Shown: piece by piece, positions 48,601 to 56,939 of the stretch | How positions within the stretch are numbered: the stretch's first letter is position 1 | Layout: each line of letters opens with the position of its first letter | Assembly: GCF_037975245.1 (NCBI RefSeq) | Contig: NC_092573.1 | Coordinates: 15,274,001 to 15,338,000, forward strand | Direction: 5' to 3' | Source of the DNA: Apostichopus japonicus | Taxonomy: Eukaryota > Echinodermata > Holothuroidea > Aspidochirotida > Stichopodidae | Length of the DNA: 64,000 nucleotides | Program-made: the position numbers and the translations under genes | Notes under the pieces: generated by a model | Databases searched by the model: none | Seen by the model: only the letters and a program-made list of their open reading frames with translations | Told to the model about the DNA's origin: nothing

Positions 48601-49112
48601 CTTCAGGTGTTGCTGTGCGATTGCATATTAAAACCTGTCTATAAATGCTGTATTTTCTAAGGTTGCTCTTATATTGTTTTTGAAGGTAGCTTTGTTTTCT
48701 TCATTTAAGAAGATAGCTACATCACACCAGCCCTTATTTGTTAGATATTATGAATACTGCAAAATGACTTGCATGTCATGCATCATGAAAATTGAGCACT
48801 GTACCCTCCTTGAAACTGATACTCAGCAAATTTGGGCTATTAACACTTACATCAATAATTTCTGCATTATCATATTCTGGGATCGGTATTTTTTTACGTT
48901 CCTCTTCTATTGTCCTTTCCCTATGCCCAATGCGATCCCAAGCTTTGTCAAGTACAGATGTGATAATCTTGTTTACCAAACGGAATGGCTGTGGCAAATT
49001 ATCAATCATTTGATCAGGGTCTGTGACATAATCATCTTCATCACTGGAACGATTGCCCAGTGAATCTGGTGTAATGGACAGTAAATTCTTTCGAACGTAT
49101 ACTGGCATTGTT
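39584..49112 (-). CDS. WD-repeat protein, WDR93-like, twelve exons
   Basis: Minus-strand exons in order: 49108-48851, 48260-48038, 47085-46948, 46405-46284, 45613-45481, 44977-44791, 43866-43724 (or -43720), 42444-42313, 41859-41579, 41201-41048, 39911-39713, 39623-39584. Every junction is phase-consistent except exon 7/8. Total is about 669 residues, close to the roughly 686 I recall for vertebrate WDR93. The N-terminus has DEDDYVTDPD and LPQPFRLVNKII. WD-like strands include DGTAVFLGLPDDLIVLDP, SVMVSDGQYLVCAWD, ALSLSPCGFLIAVGLRDSSV, GGVITIAGTRDGALISF and GELSMLDFLTGEV, so a beta-propeller is likely. The WDR93 assignment rests on remembered family features, not a search; the cellular role is unknown. 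Confidence 0.7.
39713..39911 (-). CDS. WDR93-like exon 11
   Basis: Acceptor TTTTCCTTCTCAG, donor GTAAGT, phase 1 to 2. It is open throughout and encodes a helical stretch (SNAMKETALLAYQLQSF, LDTRWKTLAEQEAKPPTLL, LNKRVDWLLSK). Confidence 0.8.
39975..40790. repeat. Minisatellite: 51-bp unit and longer diverged units, split by a SINE tail
   Basis: From about 40379 the unit is 51 bp (CACACATCACCTACACCTTA, CTATTTGATACTGCTACTAG, CAGTAGTACAA), repeated five times. Before that, longer diverged units carry GCTACTAGTGCTAGTAACAG and GTAGCAATGCAACTCACC. The array resumes at 40729 after the insertion. It is in the last-but-one intron of the WDR93-like gene. Confidence 0.88.
40630..40728 (+). mobile_element. 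SINE 3' fragment inserted in the minisatellite
   Basis: GTAAAGCGCTTTGAG, then GGCGCTATATAAG and a (TTA)n tail. The tail block matches the SINE at 35734-35748. The tandem array sequence is interrupted exactly here and resumes after it, with ACAC at both edges as a possible short target duplication. Confidence 0.75.
41048..41201 (-). CDS. WDR93-like exon 10
   Basis: Acceptor CTTTTTGACAG, phase 0 to 1. It encodes LLIMTQGGELSMLDFLTGEV and a propeller-like strand ending NILSLAASGQQMLLKG. The donor GTTGGT is weak, but the phase agrees with exon 11. Confidence 0.8.
41579..41859 (-). CDS. WDR93-like exon 9
   Basis: Acceptor TATTCCTATAAG, donor GTGAGT, phase 1 to 0, 93 codons open. It contains GVITIAGTRDGALISFSFDY, a clear WD-type repeat. 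Confidence 0.88.
42313..42444 (-). CDS. WDR93-like exon 8
   Basis: Donor GTAAGT is excellent. The frame RNPDRVIPFGADITALSLSP then CGFLIAVGLRDSSVILFDEF is a canonical WD repeat. The acceptor at TTTTAATTAG gives phase 1, which does not match the best donor of exon 7, so the left edge of the coding join is unsettled. Confidence 0.82.
42515..43640. repeat. 41-bp minisatellite filling a WDR93-like intron
   Basis: About 26 copies of TGCCAGGTAGGTGTTACATA followed by GAGTAATATGGTATTGCTTAT. Common variants are AGCTAGGTGTTACATGGAG and GGGTCTTGCCAGGAAGG. Some units are shortened (for example near 42831 and 43141). The array runs from about 80 bp after exon 7 to about 70 bp before exon 8, nearly the whole intron. 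Confidence 0.93.
43724..43866 (-). CDS. WDR93-like exon 7
   Basis: Acceptor TTGTCTTTTAATAG. It encodes SKSCRWLILNKTGRQPSSVM, then VSDGQYLVCAWDKTSFLSMY and DLQKTAK, a WD-type blade. The better donor (GTAACT, lower edge 43720) gives phase 2 and clashes with exon 8. GTCGGT (lower edge 43724) restores the frame but is a poor donor. Confidence 0.8.
43867..44790 (-). other. WDR93-like intron, no feature seen
   Basis: No exon, repeat or element was recognised on either strand in this intron. Confidence 0.45.
44791..44977 (-). CDS. WDR93-like exon 6
   Basis: Acceptor TTCCTTCCCTGAAG, donor GTAACA, phase 1 to 2. It encodes GASSITLPGTSSPAMDEWIS, then a charged helical stretch with HLQMRRTVAERELATFLG. 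Confidence 0.82.
45481..45613 (-). CDS. WDR93-like exon 5
   Basis: Acceptor GGGTTTTCAG, donor GTGAGG, phase 0 to 1. It encodes a Ser/Pro/Gly-rich linker (NKGDSKPSSQGGSPVPGG, NPSNLAKPTQVVRVTAPS). Confidence 0.82.
45672..45965. repeat. 17-18-bp minisatellite, CCCTGCAAAGACCCCCAA
   Basis: About 17 tandem copies of CCCTGCAAAGACCCCCAA with variants such as GCAAAGATTCCCAACGTT. On the gene strand each unit reads TCTTTGCAGGG, a decoy-like 3' splice site, and the array ends only about 60 bp upstream of the real exon 5 acceptor. Open frames across it are by-products. Confidence 0.93.
46284..46405 (-). CDS. WDR93-like exon 4
   Basis: Acceptor TTACTTCACTTCAG, donor GTAAGC, phase 1 to 0. It encodes GKEGEVWLDIFKIPRDNWLK and EVENIQNLVSKQQVTSQNAE. 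Confidence 0.85.
46948..47085 (-). CDS. WDR93-like exon 3
   Basis: Acceptor TATTTATATACAG, donor GTAACA, phase 1 to 1. It encodes GQGRLHIYSNPLLLFVKDLD and KILEGVVCDDGEYLGLTSEG, a beta-rich segment like a propeller blade. Confidence 0.85.
47500..47827. mobile_element. TTAA-flanked MITE, copy 2 (inverted)
   Basis: TTAA at 47500-47503 and 47824-47827. The ends are AGGCATTGAAGACTCG on the left and CGAGTCTTCACACCCT on the right, which matches copy 1 (1725-2093) read on the other strand. Shared interior includes GGACCTGAGATGTACATC and TGTGGGTATTGACCGCAGCT in this orientation. It lies in an intron of the WDR93-like gene. Confidence 0.82.
48038..48260 (-). CDS. WDR93-like exon 2
   Basis: Acceptor AATTCTAG, donor GTATTT, phase 0 to 1. 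It encodes QYKDSPGVTESPDGTAVFLG, then LPDDLIVLDPITRQPIATW, a recognisable WD repeat. Confidence 0.85.
48851..49112 (-). CDS. WDR93-like exon 1 (coding), with start codon
   Basis: ATG at 49108 follows an acceptor (TATACTTTCAG), so an upstream non-coding exon exists. Eighty-six codons from MPVYVRKNLLSITPDSLGNR to IPEYDNAEIID, with DEDDYVTDPDQMIDNLPQPF in between. It ends at a perfect GTAAGT in phase 0. Reading through that donor stays open for 24 more codons, but the phase of exon 2 supports splicing here. Confidence 0.87.
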
Positions 49113-49329
49113 CTGAAAGTATAAATAGAAGAGAAGAATCAAATTTTTACACGAAGGTAGGCCTATTATACTACTGCTCCTAAGTTCAATTATGTTTACA
49201 TCGCATTTTACAAATCACCCAGAGAATCTTTTAATTATCAATTATGCATATAGCCTGACAAACATTCATGAACACTCTTCTGCCTCTAGATGAGCAAGGC
49301 TAGTTTGGAGTAATTATAGAATGCAGGGC

Positions 49330-49945
49330 CACTCGATGATTCTATCTGAGAATCCGGATGCGCGGATGCTCAGTCTCACCCCAGTACGTATGTGAGTAAA
49401 AATGTCAAAGTCCAAGTTCTTTCTTTTTGAGTGGATGCACGGATGCGCGGTCGAAAATTTTCTAACTCCTTTTCTAGTACTTCCGTGGTGGATGCGCAGA
49501 TGCGGAGTCAAAATGAAATATGTGATGGAATTTTAGAGGGCGTCATACATGTACAGCCACACCGCGCATGAAATATGTGATGGTATATGGGAAGCCTTTA
49601 AGAAAATTTTCTACGGATGCCTTTTAAGAACGACACACTATTGATGTGGAATATCTTCGTACATGCAGGACTTTCAGTATTGAAATACGTGATGGTATAT
49701 ATATAGGCCTATATAGGGAAACTTTTTAAGTCCATTCCTAGTACTCCCGGGGTGAATGTGCGGATGCTCGAAGGAAGAGTCAAAATGAAATGTGTGATGG
49801 TATATGGGGAGAATTTTCGAAATTTTTTTTAAGTTCTTTCCTAGTACTTCCGTGGTGGATGCACGGATGCGAAGTCAAAATGAAATATGTGATGGAATTT
49901 TGGAGGGCATCATACATGTACAGACACACTGCGCATCCGGAAGCT
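49330..49945. repeat. Degenerate direct repeats of ~360 bp
   Basis: The block TAGTACTTCCGTGGTGGATG, GTCAAAATGAAATATGTGAT, GGAATTTT and CATACATGTACAG occurs at about 49479-49555 and 49844-49922. Partial copies (GTGATGGTATATGG) lie between. No open frame or TIR explains it. It sits just upstream of the WDR93-like ATG exon. Confidence 0.75.
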
Positions 49946-49999
49946 GGGAAGCTTGTTAATGAAATGGCCCTGTATTCTAAAATTGTACTGCTAGTTTTG

Positions 50000-51030
50000 T
50001 ATGTACTCAACTCAAACAACATGCAGAAAATACACAACCCAGAGATATTATCACACACACCGCTGTGATCTTGTACAGTATCCATGGCAAACTTTTCTGT
50101 GCAATATAGCCAAACAGTCTAGGCTATGTCCTTTCTTAGCCTAGTCATGTTTTCTCCATTATTTCATTTTTGTTAGCCCCTGAAAATGATTTTTCCATGA
50201 TCAAATCTTTTGCCCCTGGCCTAGGCTATAGGCCTAGAACTATAAATTAGGCTACCTAACTAAGTTTAGGCCCATATAGGCTTTTTGCTGTAGACAATAA
50301 TATAAATTGATGCAAATTTCACCAGGATGATAAGGCCTTGCATGTGTTCCTCTTTCATCAGTCCAGTATATATAAATTTTCAACCGATCAGGCAGACCTA
50401 AGTAAGACACCGTATTGTAATTTGAAGTGTAGATTAGGCCTAGCCGAGGCCTAAGTCATTTTCAGGCCTACCGATTGGCTGGTCCCTAACTAAGTTACGG
50501 CCTTAGCAACACAACGCTAAGATTGCCAGATCATTCCGACACTCAATTGATAGGCCAGGTACAAAGAAAACTAGCTAAAACAAGGAATATAGATAGATTC
50601 AGCTTACTTCTTTTTCGTATGACAATTTAAAAGGAATTAAATTGAGCACCAAGTCGAAAGTTTAGTAGTTTAACCGACCAGTGTGAAGTTAGTTACTTAT
50701 TCCGCGTTCCTCGTTCGACATTCTTTAATAAGAAACTGTAGTACACATATTACTTATTCGATAATGGATTCGATATAGACCTATGGAAAGCCGAATGCTT
50801 CCGTACGAAATTATCAAGTTTTTTATCTTCGAAAAATTACATTTTAGTGTATTTTTCCAAAGATAATGAGGGTTTATCAATGGTCCATATGAACTCTGAA
50901 GACGGTGTAGAAAATTACCACAATGCGTCTTCCCGGTCCAAACAGTGCTTGACCAATTCACGTGACCACTACACCATCACTTATTAAATGGATTTAAACG
51001 GGACTACGAAATACTTTGGGCCCTAATCAT
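50000..51030 (-). promoter_or_regulatory. Likely upstream region of the WDR93-like gene
   Basis: No coding exon was found. The non-coding first exon and promoter of the minus-strand gene should fall here, because its ATG exon is preceded by an acceptor at 49113. The placement is inference; no core promoter motif was identified with confidence. Confidence 0.3.
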
Positions 51031-51033
51031 ATC

Positions 51034-52225
51034 AGGTACGCCTTACGAATGTCACGTGAGTCACGTCACGCGAGTCACGTCAATTCAAGATAGTGTTTCT
51101 ACCTATTTACTATGTGAAAATTACAGGGATGTTATAGTTTGATGAATGAATTACTGATTAAAGATATCATATATGCATTCCCCTTTAATTAGGCAACTTG
51201 AATAGTTTGGACACACATAATTAAACTAATTATAATAATTTCATTTGATATATCAGAATTTAAATTCATGTATATTTATTCGCAATATAATGCCTATTCT
51301 ACCACCACATTTGGAAAGTGAGCATGTGTCATTGATTTTTAAGTAATATACCAAAACATAATCTATATTAGTATCTGGCAATGCCATGTGCTATGACTTG
51401 ACAACCTTAAGGTTTTAACTGCTCAATCATTCCCATAATCCTATGAGCGAATGTATCTTCTCAAATATTACACTTTTGGTTTATTCAAATATGACAAATG
51501 AGAATGGTAATTTGAATCACATTCTAATAGATGTTTCTTTTATAACTTTCATGAGTGACTTCAACAGACTAAATATTGTTATAAATATGAATTGACAAAA
51601 TATTTTGCCTGAACAACTGTGCTACCCGTACAGTATATTACCTACTGTCTGCAGTCATAAGGGTAACTCGGGGACATTAATATCATCTGGACATTCCCAA
51701 GGGAAGTACTGTACCTTTTGGACACTTTCTAGACCAATGAATGTTATATTTCACTATGCAAGATCTATACCTTCGATTTACCACTGCATTTGGTCTAGAA
51801 CTATCCGAAAAGTGAACTAGTCACGCGAGTCACGTTTTCTTGTCACGCGAGTCACAAAACATCTTCATCGTTATTTTCATGCGTTACAACATTTTTCAAA
51901 GTTGCATAGCAATTGAGGTAGAGGTGATTTTTAACTTCGGTATGATGATAAAAAGTTATTGGAAACATTTTAATAAGACATAAGAAATCGAACATGTTGT
52001 AGTCCATAAGCCCTTGCGGGTTTCTCCCACATTTGTGGTCGCTTAAGCGTCGTAAAAATAACTGCTGATTATTATTATGATTATTATTATAACATTTGTG
52101 TGTGCATTCTGATTTTTGCTAATAGTAACTGTCACGCGAGTCACGTGTAGTTTTTCGCCAATTTCACCCCCAATACTTGAGGTATAAATATTTTTTCTAT
52201 ACTGTTGTAAGCATTAAGGCGTACC
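51034..52225. repeat. Region with four GTCACGCGAGTCAC motifs and short inverted ends
   Basis: GTCACGCGAGTCAC occurs in the same orientation at 51065, 51820, 51842 and 52131, three times followed by GT. The region is bracketed by GGTACGCCTTA (51035) and its inverse TAAGGCGTACC (52215-52225). No target duplication was found, so mobile-element status is unproven. Confidence 0.5.
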
Positions 52226-52341
52226 TTCACTGACTACATGAATGCTTTTCTCCCAGGTTAATTACATTCTCTATTTGTTTAATGATATCAAATAGAGAGG
52301 AATTTTAGTAAAAATGTCAAAAGAGTCACCGTGGAATTGAC

Positions 52342-52513
<172 letters not shown>

Positions 52514-53276
52514 GAGAAAACCAGAGAAATAAGATATGACTCATAATTGACAAATAATGAGTAATGGTTTAGAAAATATATTGGAACTTTCGTCATCAAT
52601 ACTTGGCAGTCGAATGAAAAGTACAAAATGTAACACTATGAAAGTATGCCGCTAGATAAGTGTAAGTTGCAATAAACCACGACTATACAGGAAGGAGAGA
52701 ACGGATTATATATGTTGGTAGAATTGACAGTTGTTAAGAGGCCCAAAGTCTTTATTGAGGCCGGTGATGTGAGACTTAATACGAATGATCCAATCGATTT
52801 CTTTACGTTTACGTTCAGTAGCGGTTTATAGTTCGAGAAAATTTTTGAGAGAATGGCTATGAAGATTGAAATGTTCAGAAACGGGGAATCCTGCAAAATT
52901 ATTATTAATAGGTTTTAGATTGTATTGAACATTATTAGAATCACAATAGGGGAAAGGGGTCTTAACCTATAGCCGACATTGGGAATTTTGACCTCGGTGT
53001 TCTGGGGAAATATGGGGTCATATTTGGCATCGAGGTTTACCGCAACGGAAATTGCCTGTGGTGGTGGAAACTGAGTAAGGGAGTCTGGAAGAAGTGAGTA
53101 GAAATTAAAGGTGGGGGGGGGGGTGGAGGGAGGGGGTTTACGAAATGCCAACTATCTGAGCTATCTGAAGCGGAAAAAATTATCACTTGATTGCCTGAAA
53201 TTCATATTGCCACTTATAGAAATGATTCAGCTGTTCGATCTAGCACTGCCGTGGAGTGCATGCATTCCAAAATATA

Positions 53277-54693
53277 CTCTTAGACATGGGCGGCGATCCT
53301 GGGGGGGGGGGGGGAGGGGGGATATATCCCCCATGAAAATGGGTGAAGGGGATGTAATACACCATATCCCCCCACCAAATGCCAGGGATAAGAATATTTT
53401 CATGCCTACATTTATGCATCATCGTGAATGTACGGCTCTTTTTTAGCTTCATTTCTCGCCTACCATAAACGCAGTGCGATCTTTTCAAATAAACCGTCTT
53501 TATAAAGAAAGAGAGAGAGTTGACTGTAGGCTTCATTGGCCCTATAACTACAAGATGTATTTGCGCCCACGGTATTCATATAGTATAGTCAGTATTGCGA
53601 AGTTCGGCATACTGCGAAGTTCGGACACCCTAAGAAATACACGATTTCACCATGAAAACCTACAGGAAGAGCCAAATTTCACCAAAAAGTACGAAGCTAC
53701 AGTTATTTTCTCTCCAAAATGACCCGTGTGCAAGAAATTACTTACATATTTGTCAATAAAATGACGAAGATCTATGAAGTCTGTTATAATTGCTGAAAGA
53801 GCAACTGCGCCACTAATTTTATGACCAGCGCCACACTGTGGGTTGCGTGTCCGAACTTCGCAATACTCTAGCAAAGAAATACCAGTTCCACAATCACGAA
53901 GAATCTTCTTGGAAAACAACGTGAAAACAGTTTGCAGGAAAGAAAGTTTGGCCGTGTATCGTACTATAACACAATTCTCCCACCATATGAAGTATATTTT
54001 CTGGTGATTTAGACCAGAAGATTTAGTTTTGGGGTGTTTTAAGTCTAAAGTGTCCGAACTTCGAAGTCACCATGCTACATATATGCACCCTCATAGTATT
54101 CATATCATAGAGGTAAATGAATCCTGAGGTAAATGAGGTATCGAGGAATGAGGAATCGAGTTAAATGATACGATGATTCATATAGGCCCTATAGTAGGCC
54201 TACACACGTACATGTTCCCTCGAACAGCTGAGAATCTCATGTTACCAGGGTAATGCTTAATACACGTGATCACCTGGATGCCCTAGCAATCGGTACCTAG
54301 GAATGTAACTATGTGTAATTGTGTATTGCATGTGTATAGGCCTATAATAGCCTGCATGAGGCCATTTTCTTCATCGAATAATATAAAAGAGCTCTCGAAC
54401 ATTCTAACGTAGCGCCTGAAACAAGATTGACAGGGGCAATTTTCCCAAAACAACACCCGAAATTAAAAAAAAAGTATTTTGGATCCTGATTATGAGATAT
54501 TTTGGACATGATATCCGTATTTTAAAGTTGGGTATATGCCGCTTGGAAACCTCGGGAAGTGCCGTTTCCGGCCATCTAGAGGGTTTGTAAATCCCAAAAT
54601 TTTCGCGCCAACCCATGGTGGCGCTACGCTTAGATAGTCAACAAGTTCATATCCCCCCACTCGGAAATACGGATCGCCGCCCATGCTCTTAGA
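53277..54693. mobile_element. hAT-like non-autonomous DNA transposon
   Basis: The 8-bp duplication CTCTTAGA is at 53277-53284 and 54686-54693. TIRs are CATGGGCGGCGATCC at 53285 and the inverse GGATCGCCGCCCATG ending at 54685. The 1.4-kb body has no transposase frame. A GCGAAGTTCGG motif lies inside at 53596 and 53614 and, inverted, near 53850 and 54055, which may mark a second element nested within. Confidence 0.85.
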
Positions 54694-54790
54694 TGGAGTT
54701 TTTAACCACAAGAAGTGGCGCAGTACAAAAAGGAGGAAAATTTGTCTAGCTTCCAACAGCTTAGTATGAATGGTTGACTGATTTCGATGA

Positions 54791-54934
54791 ATGCCCACAC
54801 AAGAAAACATCCATACTAACGAGGTCAGGCACGCGACAGACGCGCTTCGCGGGAAATTCATTTCTAACGATAAGGATAGGAAGGAAAGGAACGAATGGAT
54901 TGCCGTGTATACAGAGGGCTGCTTTGCAGTGAAG
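54791..54934 (+). CDS. Candidate first coding exon of a micro-exon gene
   Basis: ATG at 54791 directly follows an in-frame TGA. Forty-eight codons end at a perfect GTGAGT donor in phase 0: MPTQENIHTNEVRHATDALR, then GKFISNDKDRKERNEWIAVY, then TEGCFAVK. The peptide is hydrophilic and charged; I do not recognise a family. The next candidate exon (56783) starts in the matching phase. It lies about 100 bp after a hAT-like element, so transposon-linked origin is also possible. Confidence 0.4.
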
Positions 54935-55689
54935 GTGAGTAAGAAATCTAAATAGAATATCTTAAGTTACCTTTCGTTTGATTTGGCTGAGGAATACAAA
55001 ACATTTTAAAGAGATTGCTAATAATGTGCGTAACTTTACAACAATTATGTCACCATATGCATGTAGAGTACACTACAACTTAAAGGAATGTATGGACAAG
55101 GCACAATAGTAGATAAGTTGACAGACAGTGGCGGAGCTAGGGGTATTGGTCAGGGGGCGAGAATGGTCTGTAGGGGCGGTTTCGACACTATCTAAGCGGA
55201 GCGCCACCACAGTTTGGCGCGGAAAGAACAGATATTTTTTGAGTAAAGATACTCCCTAGATCGCCGGAAATGACCCTTTCCGGGCCTTGCTTATTTGCAG
55301 ATAATGTGACAAGTGTCAATAGGTAGATGAGAGCGCAATAAAAAAGTCAATAGTCGCGAATAAGTAAAAAGTGGTAAAAAGCTGAAAAGGGCGCCAGCAA
55401 TCCATTTGAGTCCGTCGGGGTGGGGGGGGGGGGTGGGGGGATCCGCCCTGACGACATGGACGCTCCGCCATTGTTGACAGGTTGGAAGTAAGTGCAAAGC
55501 TGAACTGTATTTCCTGCAACACTGCACTGCATACAGCAGTGCAGTACACCAACTGCAAGGCATACCGTACAAACATTAACATAACAATAATGGGTAGGTG
55601 AACAGAACAATATCACCGATAAGATGGCACACGTAGCATGCAGTATAAGTCTTACACAATATACCATACCCTACAAACAGAAGTCAATG

Positions 55690-55960
55690 ATTTCAATTAA
55701 CACTGCAAAACTCCGGTGTTAAGTTTTACACCAACGATGTTAAATTTGTATTCTTTTCGGAGTTTTTTTTTGCCAACACCAGGTGTAAATTTAACACCAA
55801 GTTGATAGTCATTTACTTTACACCACAAAGGGTGTTTAATTAATTATCTTTGGTGTTGGTATTTTTTTGCTCAGATTGGTGTACAACTAACACTAACTGA
55901 ATTGCTTTTAACACCAAAATTGGTGTAATTTAGATCTTCCCATTGATGTTAACTTTCCAA
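55690..55960. repeat. Palindromic GGTGTTAAATTTAACACC-type repeat cluster
   Basis: Repeated, variously oriented half-sites such as GGTGTAAATTTAACACC, GGTGTTAAG and TTTACACC occur about every 30-40 bp. Probably a decayed low-complexity or MITE-derived sequence. No clear ends were found. Confidence 0.55.
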
Positions 55961-56782
55961 AGTATCGCCTTAGTCTGGGCTAGTAGACAATAGGCATAAG
56001 CAATAAACAACAGGGAAAAACTGAAGATGTCATTTTTAATGTGTTTCACATTTTTATTCATCTTGAAACTTAAACATCATTTGTACTGAAAACACCTTAA
56101 CAGAAAACTAACAGCTAACAACTTATTAAGGGTCTAAACAAGAAAAGAACAAATTTAAAGCTTGTCTAACATGAGCAAGACTAAAGACTGCTTAGAAACT
56201 TATATTTTAATGAAGGTTAATCATATCATAACACTTACATGTTATGAATGCTTAAAGTAAATATACCAAATGATAAACACGTGCATGGAAACCAATCACA
56301 AGTTGTTGTTGTCACTGTGATAACTAGATGTTGGAATATAACTGATCACATAACAAAATGGTTATTTGTAGCATTTGTAGTATAAACTTCTAGCTAGCGA
56401 AACAAGTTAATCACTGTTAACAGATAAAACAATTGTTTGGAAACGAACACTGACTGGGATACTTCAGTCAGAAAATGTGCCAATTTAAGGTTATAGACTC
56501 TTCAGAATCTTGCACATTAATAGCAAGTTTGAACATCTCAAAAGTGATATTTCTATTTAGTCAAAATGTCAAACCCCTAATCCAAACACCAATGTATGCT
56601 GTTTCTTGAGTTGTTCCCTGCTATGTCCAAAGTTTTTTGGAGCATTGTAAATTCAGACATTATCAATAAATGCAATACATTTTCATAAAGATGTTACAAA
56701 TGGAGGTTGCTGAAACTTGCCAAGTTTCATGTTTGGGATATACTCGAAATAAGTTTCTACAATTCTACTGGTTTCCTTCTAG

Positions 56783-56840
56783 AACGATGACAATGCGAAT
56801 GAGAAAGACGGCAGATCGATGGAAGAACGAGAGGAACCAG
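56783..56840 (+). CDS. Candidate micro-exon, acidic
   Basis: Acceptor TTTCCTTCTAG, phase 0 start. Nineteen codons read NDDNANEKDGRSMEEREEP with one extra G (phase 1). The donor GTTGTG is weak. AGATCGATGG inside it recurs in the candidate exon at 59020, suggesting related modules. Confidence 0.4.
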
Positions 56841-56939
56841 GTTGTGAAACTTTTATATACCCTTCTCCCCTCCCCTCCTATCCCGTCCCCTCACCTCCCA
56901 TTGCCTCCCCTCCCCTCACCTCTCACCCCACCCACTAAG

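Noticed and set aside
48776-48850. Extension of WDR93-like exon 1 by 24 codons
   Set aside because: It would read through a perfect GTAAGT, and the next usable donor would put exon 2 out of frame.
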